Virus record (IMG/VR): IMGVR_UViG_3300022223_000016
Location: 1-34,525 of that record
Reading direction: 5' to 3' (one strand)
Source of the DNA: a virus
Length of the DNA: 34,525 bases
A program made the translations under genes and the position numbers. Below, one piece after another: positions 24,393 to 32,635 of this stretch; positions within the stretch are counted from its first letter, which is position 1; every line of letters starts with the position of its first letter. Below the pieces are notes generated by a model that saw nothing but the letters and a program-made list of their open reading frames with translations, searched no databases and was not told the DNA's origin.

Positions 24393-25404
24393 GAAAAAAT
24401 TGTTCAGTAATATCCATCCCATATTCATTTTCTGAATCGCATTGATTACAAGACCAATGCTGATTGAGAGATACACCATATTGACCAAATTCTTTTTTAT
24501 ATTCGTCAAATATATGAAGTCGGTCTTTACTAGGCAACTGCTGATATCCGATCAATACATCGTCTCGACCAGTCACAGCGCCAGTCATGGTTTGATTAGA
24601 ATCGTATATTTCAAATCTAGATATAATCATTAGTTCACTAAGTAGATCCCTTAGTTCCCTATTAATTGTTGCTTTATCTGTTAATACTAATTCTTCGTCG
24701 GAAACAGTAGGGACTTTCAAAACAGCTACAATTTTTGATAATGGTAGAGTAACCCTAACTTCTCTATCTAAGATATCAGAATTTACTGTTTGTGGTGGCG
24801 GAGGACTTTGTTTTGATTGTACTAATGCGGCCTCGCGCTTTGCATCGGCTCTATCTTTAGCCCATTGGATTTGATCTTCATCAGATAACCCCTCTGGAGG
24901 TTCTTCATCAGGAATATTCTCTGTGCGGCTAATAGATTCCTCCATAACACTGTCTGGCTGAAACTCCAATGGATTGCCATATTTATGTGCCTTGTATACA
25001 CCCTCTAATGTCTTCGGGTACATATCTACAGTCATCATATCACTAAGTTTTAAATTTAATTTTTCTTTCTCATTACATTCTTGACAGACAACTCCTATAC
25101 TCTCGACTTCATTTGAAAATGTGGCTTGATACAATCCATACAACAGAGCTTCTCTGTCTCTAGTGGTAATCATTTTACTAAATGATTCAAAATCTCGCAT
25201 ATACGCGGGTTTATTTACAATAGACGAATATACTACTCTATTTAAAATAAACGGAACTCGGGCCGCAGTAGTAATTGAAGATTTTAGTTTTGCCACTTCT
25301 GCTACATTTAAACATCTTACTTCTAATACTATTCCAGTATGAGGGGTCTGTATTGTGTATACTGGATACTCAATATTAAACCCCTTAAAAATGTGCTCAG
25401 ACAT
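24376..25404 (-). CDS. Tail-assembly chaperone / gp26-like baseplate hub assembly protein, short form
   Basis: The 342-residue protein has two CxxC pairs, C107/C110 (CQEC) and C319/C322 (CNQC), probably one zinc site. An N-terminal beta-rich part (YPVYTIQTPHTGIVLEVRCLNV) is followed by helices and an acidic, Pro-rich linker (about 155-205). This resembles T4 gp26-type hub-assembly proteins and sits between tube and gp25-like genes, where tail chaperones are expected. The frame stops five codons after TTT TTT (FF at 336-337), then CGG. A +1 slip there would produce the extended form. GAGG lies about 12 bases before the ATG. Family assignment is moderate; the coding call is firm. Confidence 0.8.
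   Translation of the reverse strand: MSEHIFKGFNIEYPVYTIQTPHTGIVLEVRCLNVAEVAKLKSSITTAARVPFILNRVVYSSIVNKPAYMRDFESFSKMITTRDREALLYGLYQATFSNEVESIGVVCQECNEKEKLNLKLSDMMTVDMYPKTLEGVYKAHKYGNPLEFQPDSVMEESISRTENIPDEEPPEGLSDEDQIQWAKDRADAKREAALVQSKQSPPPPQTVNSDILDREVRVTLPLSKIVAVLKVPTVSDEELVLTDKATINRELRDLLSELMIISRFEIYDSNQTMTGAVTGRDDVLIGYQQLPSKDRLHIFDEYKKEFGQYGVSLNQHWSCNQCDSENEYGMDITEQFFRMVVR
24393..24399 (-). promoter_or_regulatory. Candidate +1 programmed frameshift site
   Basis: In the leftward mRNA this reads TTT TTT C, followed by GG. A Phe-tRNA on the second TTT can move one base forward to TTC, its preferred codon, while the next zero-frame codon CGG is an uncommon arginine codon in AT-rich genes. 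The new frame is open for 82 codons; the zero frame stops five codons on. Confidence 0.55.
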
Positions 25405-25504
25405 TTATACATTTACCTCGATATTACTTATTATGAAAAAGATAACAATTAGTTTGAAAATAAATATAACGTAGGTATTTTAATAATTTTAGGTTCCAGC
25501 TGGT

Positions 25505-26122
25505 TTAATATTTATATGAATCCATGATACCATCGACAACTTTTTTGCTACCCATCGATTCATGTAATTTAAGACATTTATCAGCAACCCATTTTTCAGT
25601 AAATACATAATCGGTTCTGAAATCAATATCTATTTCTAATTTATCGTTAGCGGTAACATCATGTCCGAACATATCAACTGGATCTTTAGTTGGATAAATA
25701 CCAGATAAACATGCTGCGAATTGTATTCTTTTCGCATCGGGTGTAGTTGTCCAGTAGTATAAATCAGTTGCGTATTTAGGTCTTGTGTATCCAGACATTG
25801 TATCTGCAAATTCGATTGCAGCTCCAACTCTATAATCTCTAATCAGCCTTACCCACGCACTAAATATAGAACGTATGGGGGTATCCTGAGATTCTAAAAA
25901 TCTCATAGATACGTCGTTACCCTGATCTATTGCTGTAGGGGCTGTCCATCTAATACCACCAAGACCATTGAAATCTGTGGTTGTTATGTTGATTGGAGGT
26001 AAAGTAACAGATAAACACGAAGCGGATAAAATCCGTTCAATTTCGGAATTATTTAGTTTGAGACCGTTTGGATGATCTCTCGCAATTATATCAGCAAACC
26101 CAGGTAACGAGGAAAACTTCAT
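25505..26122 (-). CDS. Tail tube protein
   Basis: The 205-residue protein has the size and layout of gp19-like tube subunits. Its N-terminus includes LSASCLSVTLPPINITTTDF. GLGGIRWTAPTAIDQGNDVSMRFLES contains the beta-hairpin typical of tube proteins, and IFSAWVRLIRDYRVG is a helix. It closes with KLEIDIDFRTDYVF and a short helical C-terminus. It is separated from the sheath gene by a terminator and a new promoter-like octamer. Its ATG overlaps the stop of a 35-residue gene (ATGA), so expression is coupled to that small gene. It stacks to form the tail's inner tube. Confidence 0.87.
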   Translation of the reverse strand: MKFSSLPGFADIIARDHPNGLKLNNSEIERILSASCLSVTLPPINITTTDFNGLGGIRWTAPTAIDQGNDVSMRFLESQDTPIRSIFSAWVRLIRDYRVGAAIEFADTMSGYTRPKYATDLYYWTTTPDAKRIQFAACLSGIYPTKDPVDMFGHDVTANDKLEIDIDFRTDYVFTEKWVADKCLKLHESMGSKKVVDGIMDSYKY

Positions 26123-26226
26123 AAAGAATAACCTGTAATATAAGGATCTACGTGCTTACCACCCACCGATCCAGAAAACTTTCTACTGAATTGGTTGGTC
26201 TGCAGACCTCCAAAAAAATCAGGCAT
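26119..26226 (-). CDS. 35-residue microprotein coupled to the tail tube gene
   Basis: A short leftward frame starts at an ATG with GGAG at proper spacing (TATGGAGTAATTAAA before it) and ends TTATGA, its stop overlapping the tube start codon. The product is MPDFFGGLQTNQFSRKF continuing to SGSVGGKHVDPYITGYSL. It is Gly-rich, with aromatic and polar residues and no membrane segment. It is the first gene after the promoter-like octamer at 26299. Good initiation context and ATGA coupling make it likely real. The function is unknown; a small tail or tube-assembly component is possible. Confidence 0.72.
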   Translation of the reverse strand: MPDFFGGLQTNQFSRKFSGSVGGKHVDPYITGYSL

Positions 26227-26266
26227 TTTAATTACTCCATATAATTATATAAAAATTAAACTTAAA

Positions 26267-26286
26267 AATATATAGCGCTATATATT
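26267..26286 (-). promoter_or_regulatory. Perfect 20-bp palindrome in the tube leader
   Basis: The sequence around TAGCGCTA is self-complementary over 20 bases. It lies just downstream of the promoter-like octamer in the leftward direction, so it would be in the 5' leader RNA as an 8-bp hairpin with a GCGC loop or act as a double-stranded protein site. Confidence 0.6.
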
Positions 26287-26298
26287 CTTCTGAATATA

Positions 26299-26306
26299 TG
26301 TCCTCG
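26299..26306 (-). promoter_or_regulatory. Candidate phage promoter octamer (tube unit)
   Basis: Leftward CGAGGACA, preceded by TATTATA and followed by TATATTCA, lies 73 bases before the 35-residue gene and immediately after the sheath terminator. It is one of three exact copies, all intergenic and in the same orientation. Confidence 0.6.
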
Positions 26307-26325
26307 TATAATAGAGAATAATAAC

Positions 26326-26377
26326 AAAAAAATTCCGCGGACATTGACCAAATTCCAAGTATCTGGTTGTCCGCGGA
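26326..26377 (-). terminator. Intrinsic terminator of the tail sheath gene
   Basis: TGTCCGCGGA and TCCGCGGACA form a perfect 10-bp, GC-rich stem (26334-26343 with 26368-26377) around a 24-base loop with an inner ACCA/TGGT pair. In the leftward transcript it is followed by A and then seven U residues. This is a textbook Rho-independent terminator. Confidence 0.9.
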
Positions 26378-26404
26378 TTGTGTAGAATTAACTACATGCT
26401 GAAA

Positions 26405-28075
26405 TTATTTAATAAAGAAATCCATATGAACTTGTCGAATAATATTCGTAGGATCTAATATAACCGATGCTTTAACGTTACCTCGTTTTTGATCGTACTC
26501 ATTAGCACCAACATCTACGCTGAAACCATATAGACCACGCTCGTTCTGAATTTCATTTAAGAAATCTGTTATATCACGAGAGATTTTATCATATTCTTCT
26601 GCATCATTCTTTTCATGAACATAGTATATGGTGTAGTTCGTAAGAGCTCTTTTAATATAAAGATACAATCTAACGATATGAACTTGTTGTAATTTAGATG
26701 GCCGCTTCTGCGAGGTCAATTGATCCCACAGCATTGTACCGATATTCATTGCAACAATGGGATTGATTTGATTTAGATAAAGGGTATCTCTATCGGATAA
26801 TAGCGGGGTATATCTAACTTCTTTAATATCATTTAATATACCGCGATTAGGTCCTGCAAACGAAGTATGAACATTTGCAATTTTATCCGTGTATGTAATT
26901 AACTTAGCTACATGATATGTAGGCGGTACCCAAATATCACGCCCAGTAAATTGATCATATACACGAGAATAAATATCAACCAACATAACGTTCTTAGAAC
27001 TATATGTTTGGTTAGTAGTACGCTCGGTAGTAGAATCCGCGACGGAAAAATTATCCCCATTGTCGACTATTGCAATGCAGTCATCTCTAGTGGTTGCCAT
27101 ATCAACGATTTTATCTTTAACATCTTTTGGATAACCGGCATCGAATAACACTGAAAATAAATAATTTTCAACGTCTCTGACTTCAGTCATAAAAGTTGTC
27201 CCATCCGGTTTTAGTAATGTTCCGCCGTATGCTTGTGATAATATTTGTGTTGCTACGGTAGTAGATAGTTTATTATCGACATCGAATAAAGTACCAGAGC
27301 TACCAAATTGCAGCTGAACACCATTTGCAAAAGCCGACCCAGTAGAAAAATCTACAGATGCATTAATCGCAGCTTTACACGCATCTGCGTCTCCCTTTGC
27401 TTTGACATCGGGACTGTACGCGTTAACAACATCGACAATCCAAGCGGATTCGCCCGTATCGTCTAACTCATTAGGATCGAAAGATACCTCAAACGGCCCA
27501 GCTGAGTTAACCCATCTATCTGCTCCTGTTTCGGGATCAACCGTATCTAACTTCTTTTGTATTTCCAATATATAATACCCATCAGAAGCCTTGGAAGAAT
27601 TAGTATGCGCTTCTAATATAAATCTATAATCATTATAATATTCCCCTCTACCGGTTCCGTAAAAGGTCACACATTGTTCTGGTTTAGAGGTAAACGCGGA
27701 GTCCAATAATGCTGTCGTAGATACTGCAATGCTACTAGTCGCATCCACAGCTGCACTTGTTGTATCGGCAAAAATAGATACGTTAGCATAAGCAGCATCT
27801 GCGGGAAGTACACGCGATACAAAAAGAGAGTCACTTTGCGATAAAAATTTACTTGCGACATATGGGCCCATTCCATATGCTGATGACCCAGTATAGTTAA
27901 TATTTGGGCGGCCAAAGTCAGTAAAGAAATCTCTACCATTGGTTCCAACAACAACGTTGTCAGGACCCTTTTCACTAATGAACGCAATATATCCAATTGT
28001 ACCAGGAATTGCTTGTACATATTGCGATAGATCGGTCAGTGTTGAAAACACACCGATACTTACATTGCTCGCCAT
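26405..28075 (-). CDS. Tail sheath protein
   Basis: The 556-residue protein has the contractile-sheath N-terminus GTIGYIAFISEKGPDNVVVGTNGRDFFTDFGRP, followed by GPYVASKFLSQSDSLFVSRVLP. Its C-terminal part has IVAMNIGTMLWDQLTSQKRPSKLQQVHIVRLYLYIKRAL, then the last strands KASVILDPTNIIRQVHMDFFIK, where sheath subunits link to neighbours. The size is close to typical sheaths. AAGGA lies eight bases before the ATG. It forms its own transcription unit: a promoter-like octamer at 28150 upstream and a strong terminator downstream, fitting the high copy number of this protein. Confidence 0.93.
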   Translation of the reverse strand: MASNVSIGVFSTLTDLSQYVQAIPGTIGYIAFISEKGPDNVVVGTNGRDFFTDFGRPNINYTGSSAYGMGPYVASKFLSQSDSLFVSRVLPADAAYANVSIFADTTSAAVDATSSIAVSTTALLDSAFTSKPEQCVTFYGTGRGEYYNDYRFILEAHTNSSKASDGYYILEIQKKLDTVDPETGADRWVNSAGPFEVSFDPNELDDTGESAWIVDVVNAYSPDVKAKGDADACKAAINASVDFSTGSAFANGVQLQFGSSGTLFDVDNKLSTTVATQILSQAYGGTLLKPDGTTFMTEVRDVENYLFSVLFDAGYPKDVKDKIVDMATTRDDCIAIVDNGDNFSVADSTTERTTNQTYSSKNVMLVDIYSRVYDQFTGRDIWVPPTYHVAKLITYTDKIANVHTSFAGPNRGILNDIKEVRYTPLLSDRDTLYLNQINPIVAMNIGTMLWDQLTSQKRPSKLQQVHIVRLYLYIKRALTNYTIYYVHEKNDAEEYDKISRDITDFLNEIQNERGLYGFSVDVGANEYDQKRGNVKASVILDPTNIIRQVHMDFFIK

Positions 28076-28208
28076 ATTATATAAATCCTTAATATAAATT
28101 TTTATAACTTAAAAATAAAAATTGTGCAAAAAGCATAATCTTGTAGATTTGTCCTCGATTTATTCCCTACATATAATCCAAACTTTATTAATAAAACCAA
28201 TTAGTTAA
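28076..28208. other. Intergenic region upstream of the sheath gene
   Basis: These 133 AT-rich bases hold the octamer CGAGGACA (leftward) and the AAGGA ribosome site of the sheath gene. They also hold two 12-base palindromes (TTTATTAATAAA and TTAGTTAACTAA) close to the stop of the preceding leftward gene. These make weak AT hairpins rather than a convincing terminator. Confidence 0.6.
28150..28157 (-). promoter_or_regulatory. Candidate phage promoter octamer (sheath unit)
   Basis: Leftward CGAGGACA, preceded by AATAAAT and followed by AAATCTAC, lies 75 bases before the sheath ATG. It is identical to the copies at 26299 and 33290. Confidence 0.6.
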
Positions 28209-28967
28209 CTAAAAGTATAAATACCAGGATATAATTAATTCTCGGTTTGCTGTTTTTCGAATGGCAGGAAAGCATACTCTTGCAAACATTTTCATATCCC
28301 CGGATCCAAAAGAATAACTAGTAGATCCACTCGGAGAGATAAATAGACCAGCCTCCGAAAGATCAAGATATGACGCCGGATCTGTTCCACCATTATATTC
28401 CGATGCTGAAATAGAGGTTTGTATATTGCATAATAAAAACTTATCGCATGAATATATGAATCCGTCTATATCATCTGTCTCTGTACAACTCGGATCTAAA
28501 ATAGCATTATCAACCTCCGGATCATTTGTTAATTTTGGATAGGTCGCGTCAAAAGTATGATAATCTAATCCGTCAACTGTCGTGTAATTAGTACCTGCTC
28601 CAACACTAGCGTGTTCGGCTAATCCATAATCCTTTAATTCTGGAGATAATGGAACTAATGGAGTTCCGGCAACAGTACCGCCGGTGCCAAATGCCATCCA
28701 CGAAATAAAATTATTATGCCAATTCGATCTACTAGCTAGGGATTTATTTATTGCTCTTTGCACCAACCAGCTTCGTCCACGATATACAACTAAATTAGAG
28801 GTATCGAACAATAATATTTTTTTTCCGGAACCGATATCCCTTTCCATAATTCGGACTCGGCCTTTTATATCCATAGGCGGAGATTGAATGCCGCCATTAA
28901 TTGCCACTTTATCTGATGGAGTATGGCCATCTTTAAATTTTACTTTGGTTGTTGTTATATCAGCCAT
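28209..28967 (-). CDS. Putative virion structural / tail protein
   Basis: The 252-residue protein is not assigned to a family. It has ILLFDTSNLVVYRGRSWLVQRAINKS and NFISWMAFGTGGT, a pattern seen in tail-fibre-region and baseplate-associated proteins of large phages. The C-terminal part is beta-rich, with SDLSEAGLF-like strands and FARVCFPAI; it ends in ELIISWYLYF. It closes the transcription unit that begins at 33238. A role at the baseplate periphery or fibre attachment is inferred from the neighbours. Confidence 0.72.
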   Translation of the reverse strand: MADITTTKVKFKDGHTPSDKVAINGGIQSPPMDIKGRVRIMERDIGSGKKILLFDTSNLVVYRGRSWLVQRAINKSLASRSNWHNNFISWMAFGTGGTVAGTPLVPLSPELKDYGLAEHASVGAGTNYTTVDGLDYHTFDATYPKLTNDPEVDNAILDPSCTETDDIDGFIYSCDKFLLCNIQTSISASEYNGGTDPASYLDLSEAGLFISPSGSTSYSFGSGDMKMFARVCFPAIRKTANRELIISWYLYF

Positions 28968-28976
28968 TTACAATCC

Positions 28977-30848
28977 TTATGTTAAATCAGTTATTATATA
29001 AGAAAATGAATCTCGAACAGCGCCAAAATCAAATAAAACATCTCTTGATAACTGATCGAAAAATTGAATATCTTCGTAAAAATAATGCGAAGAATCTTGC
29101 ACAACTAAAAAATCTCCAATTGGATCTTTAATAGTATATACAGTTAGAAAGTCTCTTAAGTATGCTCTATATGGTTTAAAGAAATTTATAACCTCTTTTA
29201 ATTGTGATACTATATTCGCGCCACCTATAGTATAAACAAACTCGCGTTTGAACATCTTTGCATTTATAACATAATATTCTAAATCAGTTAAGAATGTAGA
29301 TATAACGCTATCTTCCCCAGATATATCTACCGCGTCATCTATATCAACTTTAAAATTATAGAATCCTGCCATTAAAATGATATCAGATATTTTCGTTAAT
29401 TGAACAGCATTGTCTAGTGATATAATGGACGGAATTTCTCTAGTTAGTTTTTGAAATCGAGATTCCAAAGACGCCTTCCGTTCTTCATATGTCCAGATGC
29501 GTTTATCGAATTCTGTTTCTAACTCATTAATAACTATATCATAATCTACGTCGTCTTTATCGTCGCGAATTCCAGCGGTTTCTATATCAAGAGGAGCATT
29601 TATACCGTTGTAATATACATATTTTTTTCCTATATCATCTTCCAACGAATATGTTGTTTCATATAAGTAAAACAATGCAAGTAATATTTCTAAAATAGAA
29701 AAGGTTCCATTGAAATTAGATAAAGTGACCGGTTCATAAAGACTTCCGCTTAATGTATTATTCAACTCAGAAACAGGAAATTTTATAGTTGTGTTGACCC
29801 AAACAGTTCCATTGTAAACATAATGAGTATCTGTTTCGGTTGACAGAACCACCATATCCTTTTCTGGAGGAGTATAACTCCAACCGGTTCCTGTATATTT
29901 AATTACATAATTGGGATATTCTTCTATGCCCGACGTTTCATCAACTTCTATATCTCCCATTGTAAAAACATTGTCAGCATATATATAAGTATCACCAGTG
30001 GTGGGGGTTGCAGGAATAACCGTCACTACACCCAATATATTATCGGTATGTGGTTTTAATACATAGTTCAGCCAGTATGTATAACTTTCCTGAATAGTCC
30101 TGTGTAAAATAGATAATCCATATAATACTTCCGATAAATTGGCACCGCTGTGTAATGAAAATTGAGTTGTGAGAGATGGGAGTTTTATAACATTGGAATC
30201 ATACAAGGTTGATATTTCGGCTTCTGAAATCTTCCAAAATTTATTACCTTCTATGAATGTAGAATAAGGAATAACTTGTCTATATGTAGCATTATCTACA
30301 GCTGTTTCTGGATATACAGGAACGGCCTCAGCTACAAACACTCCATCCCGCTTGTGTACCCACCATTCGGATAAAACGATATTAGTTATTCCGGTATACT
30401 GCAATATTTTTACAAGCGCTTCTGGGGTTCCTTTCTTTTTATATAGGTTTATTATATCTTGAATCAACAAGGCTTTAAATTGGGTGTTAATTACTTTACT
30501 AGGATATGGAAATCCAAAGCTTAACAATAATTCATCCAGTTCGATATCATCTAATGAAAATAAATCTACTAATCTTTTGTTTTGTGTAGAAAGTGCTCTA
30601 TGTACGGAGTACCAGTCTATCATCATCTGACGCACGCGCTTATGGTCCTCTGAAAAATATGGAGGAACATCTAATACACGTTCAAAATAATGCTCTGAGG
30701 TTTCGTACTCCCCTAGTAAAAGATCTGATAAATTAAAAGGAATAGAGTTATCTGCTGCATATTCTCTTAATTGATCCGACGTCAGTGTATTCTTTTTCTT
30801 GATATACTGAATTAATTTATAGAATAAATCTATATTAGCGTGAGCCAT
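28977..30848 (-). CDS. Baseplate protein, tail protein I-like, with inserted module
   Basis: The 623-residue protein contains LLIQDIINLYKKKGTPEALVKILQYTGI (about 128-155), the core of P2 I-like/gp7-type baseplate proteins, and an N-terminal helical region. About residues 278-352 hold VIPATPTTGDTYIYA ... YTGTGWSYTPP ... THYVYNGTVWV, which matches the layout of DUF2793-type modules found in phage tails. The helical C-terminal part includes RKASLESRFQKLTREIPSI and VVDDAVDISGE-like acidic residues. It would sit in the wedge next to the gp6-like protein, which seems to carry a related insertion. The upstream gene ends three bases before its start. Confidence 0.8.
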   Translation of the reverse strand: MAHANIDLFYKLIQYIKKKNTLTSDQLREYAADNSIPFNLSDLLLGEYETSEHYFERVLDVPPYFSEDHKRVRQMMIDWYSVHRALSTQNKRLVDLFSLDDIELDELLLSFGFPYPSKVINTQFKALLIQDIINLYKKKGTPEALVKILQYTGITNIVLSEWWVHKRDGVFVAEAVPVYPETAVDNATYRQVIPYSTFIEGNKFWKISEAEISTLYDSNVIKLPSLTTQFSLHSGANLSEVLYGLSILHRTIQESYTYWLNYVLKPHTDNILGVVTVIPATPTTGDTYIYADNVFTMGDIEVDETSGIEEYPNYVIKYTGTGWSYTPPEKDMVVLSTETDTHYVYNGTVWVNTTIKFPVSELNNTLSGSLYEPVTLSNFNGTFSILEILLALFYLYETTYSLEDDIGKKYVYYNGINAPLDIETAGIRDDKDDVDYDIVINELETEFDKRIWTYEERKASLESRFQKLTREIPSIISLDNAVQLTKISDIILMAGFYNFKVDIDDAVDISGEDSVISTFLTDLEYYVINAKMFKREFVYTIGGANIVSQLKEVINFFKPYRAYLRDFLTVYTIKDPIGDFLVVQDSSHYFYEDIQFFDQLSRDVLFDFGAVRDSFSYIITDLT

Positions 30849-30851
30849 ACA

Positions 30852-31700
30852 TTAGACCTGTTTATAATATTCAACTACAATTATATCGCCCTCAGAAATA
30901 GTTGTTACTGGCGTAACGGTTGTAGACGTGCTATCTGAAGCAATTGAGTAATTAGGGAAGTCTATTCTGTTTCCATTTAGCGCCAAAAATATTTTATCGC
31001 TTTCTGTACTATAAGGAACGTCTAAAATAGTAATAAACCCATTGGTGGAATCCGAAGCACTTACTGTGTTTATGGATCTAAGAGGACGCAAGTTGATTTC
31101 GCCGCTATCAATAAGAGTTGACCACGACTTCATTATGATGTGCGCCTCATTAAATACATATAGTTCAAATAGCTGTTCTAACGGAGTGTCCGATATAGTA
31201 GTCTCTATATTTGTGGTAGTGAAATAATCGAAATTGTTATTTATCATCATATCCAAATATCGATGTATACTTCTCGGTAATTTTTTTGTCAGTGTATTTA
31301 TATCGATGTCTATAATATCTACAGGAGCACCCAGCCTATACAACAATAGTTTATCCAATAATAAAATATCTTCTGCCTCTATTGTATATACATTTACATA
31401 ATTTGTACTATCGGTAGTTACATACGTAGATACTCCGGATGTAGTTCTTGGTATAACAAACATCCTCCGGAATAATTCTTCTTTCTGATATTTAAGTTCA
31501 AATACACTAAACCCATAGTTATATGTCGAATACGAATACGCATTATTGAATAATAGTTCTATAAAACTATTCGGTGGTAACAAAGATGCACTGAAGTCTT
31601 GAATTACTGGAAGTTTAAGATCTGCGAATTGTAAATCTCCGCGTGTGCGCCAGTAATCATAAAAATAATAATTTAATTCGGGTGTAAATATATATGCCAT
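30852..31700 (-). CDS. Putative baseplate/tail structural protein
   Basis: The 282-residue protein is unrecognised. The N-terminus is aromatic-rich (FTPELNYYFYDYWRTRGDLQF), the middle mainly helical (LLLDKLLLYRLGAPVDII), and the last about 75 residues form a beta domain with FITILDVPYSTESDKIFLALNG and SEGDIIVVEYY, like a small fibre- or baseplate-type beta sandwich. It is packed one to three bases from neighbours on both sides, so it belongs to the baseplate operon. No enzymatic motif is seen. Confidence 0.7.
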   Translation of the reverse strand: MAYIFTPELNYYFYDYWRTRGDLQFADLKLPVIQDFSASLLPPNSFIELLFNNAYSYSTYNYGFSVFELKYQKEELFRRMFVIPRTTSGVSTYVTTDSTNYVNVYTIEAEDILLLDKLLLYRLGAPVDIIDIDINTLTKKLPRSIHRYLDMMINNNFDYFTTTNIETTISDTPLEQLFELYVFNEAHIIMKSWSTLIDSGEINLRPLRSINTVSASDSTNGFITILDVPYSTESDKIFLALNGNRIDFPNYSIASDSTSTTVTPVTTISEGDIIVVEYYKQV

Positions 31701-31701
31701 A

Positions 31702-32622
31702 TTATCCCGCTGGTAATTTGAATACGCATGGATCCATCAATGATCTTATCTGCTGATTAGAACCTGATAAATCATACATAGAATTTAACATTGAATTATA
31801 AACTCGTTCTACTTTATCTTGAATTCCTTGTAATAGAGCAAAGTTGGCTGCTGATATTTGATTAGTACCATCTCCTATAGATGGATATAATGAGGCCCCC
31901 GTAAAAATAATATCGGTTTCCTTTACAATTATGGGCTCTCCGTTGTTAGCAATATCATTAAACGATTTAACGCTATATGATAAGCCTATATCCCCAAGGA
32001 TTGATACAACTTCATCTCGCCAAAAAGAACCGTCGTAGTTACATAATGCTTCTAAGCACCCTATTAAATCATCTAATATCCCGACCAAATCTATATCAAT
32101 AGATCCGAATGATACTCTAAGCAACGGTATCTTCAAAGCGAGATCTATTTCCGGTAATGTGAACTGACCATCTATACATTCCAGAATAGCCGGTAATGTA
32201 GCATTCGGACCAACTGCATTCGAAGCTAGAGGAGATGATAAAAACGCCGCAGCTATTCTCCAATCCGGAGCATACGTATAAGTATTATCTGCATTTTGAA
32301 TTTGCTTAAATACCTTACTAACGGCAGGACTATTTTTTACGTATGGGCAATTCTTAACGAAATCATCAAAGTCAGAACCGAAATCGTTTTTGTTCTCAAC
32401 CATAAAAAGAAAGTTATCTAATATCGAAGTGAGTGAATCAATCTCCGCCTGCAGTGCTTCCGTTGTCGATGCTATCCATCCGTTTATAAGGGTATCTATT
32501 TCTAATTTAATTGGAAATAACTTATCCGCTATAGATTGTATTTGATCGATCAATCCCTGTAAATCTTTTTTTAATAATTTACATAGCAAACATCGGGTAG
32601 ATGTTAATACTCCACCAGCCAT
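31702..32622 (-). CDS. Hypothetical structural protein with N-terminal CxxC
   Basis: The 306-residue protein begins MAGGVLTSTRCLLCKLLKKDL and continues with a coiled-coil-like helical region (about 16-80). Further Cys residues occur at KNCPYV, LECIDG, IGCLEALCNYDG and DPCVF. The cysteines could make disulfides in the virion or a metal site; they are unusually many for this genome. No family was recognised. It stands one base from the next gene, so it is part of the same operon. Confidence 0.7.
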   Translation of the reverse strand: MAGGVLTSTRCLLCKLLKKDLQGLIDQIQSIADKLFPIKLEIDTLINGWIASTTEALQAEIDSLTSILDNFLFMVENKNDFGSDFDDFVKNCPYVKNSPAVSKVFKQIQNADNTYTYAPDWRIAAAFLSSPLASNAVGPNATLPAILECIDGQFTLPEIDLALKIPLLRVSFGSIDIDLVGILDDLIGCLEALCNYDGSFWRDEVVSILGDIGLSYSVKSFNDIANNGEPIIVKETDIIFTGASLYPSIGDGTNQISAANFALLQGIQDKVERVYNSMLNSMYDLSGSNQQIRSLMDPCVFKLPAG

Positions 32623-32635
32623 ATAGTTCTATCCT

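Larger units (their letters stand above)
26227..26404. other. Intergenic control region between sheath and tube units
   Basis: These 178 bases hold, in leftward order, a small TGTAG/CTACA hairpin (26381-26396), the sheath terminator, the octamer CGAGGACA at 26299, a perfect 20-bp palindrome and the GGAG site of the 35-residue gene. No further gene is seen. Confidence 0.8.

Noticed and set aside
25410-25418. CGAGGTAA before the chaperone-like gene as a promoter octamer
   Set aside because: It lies about ten bases before the start and serves as the ribosome site; two positions differ from the octamer.
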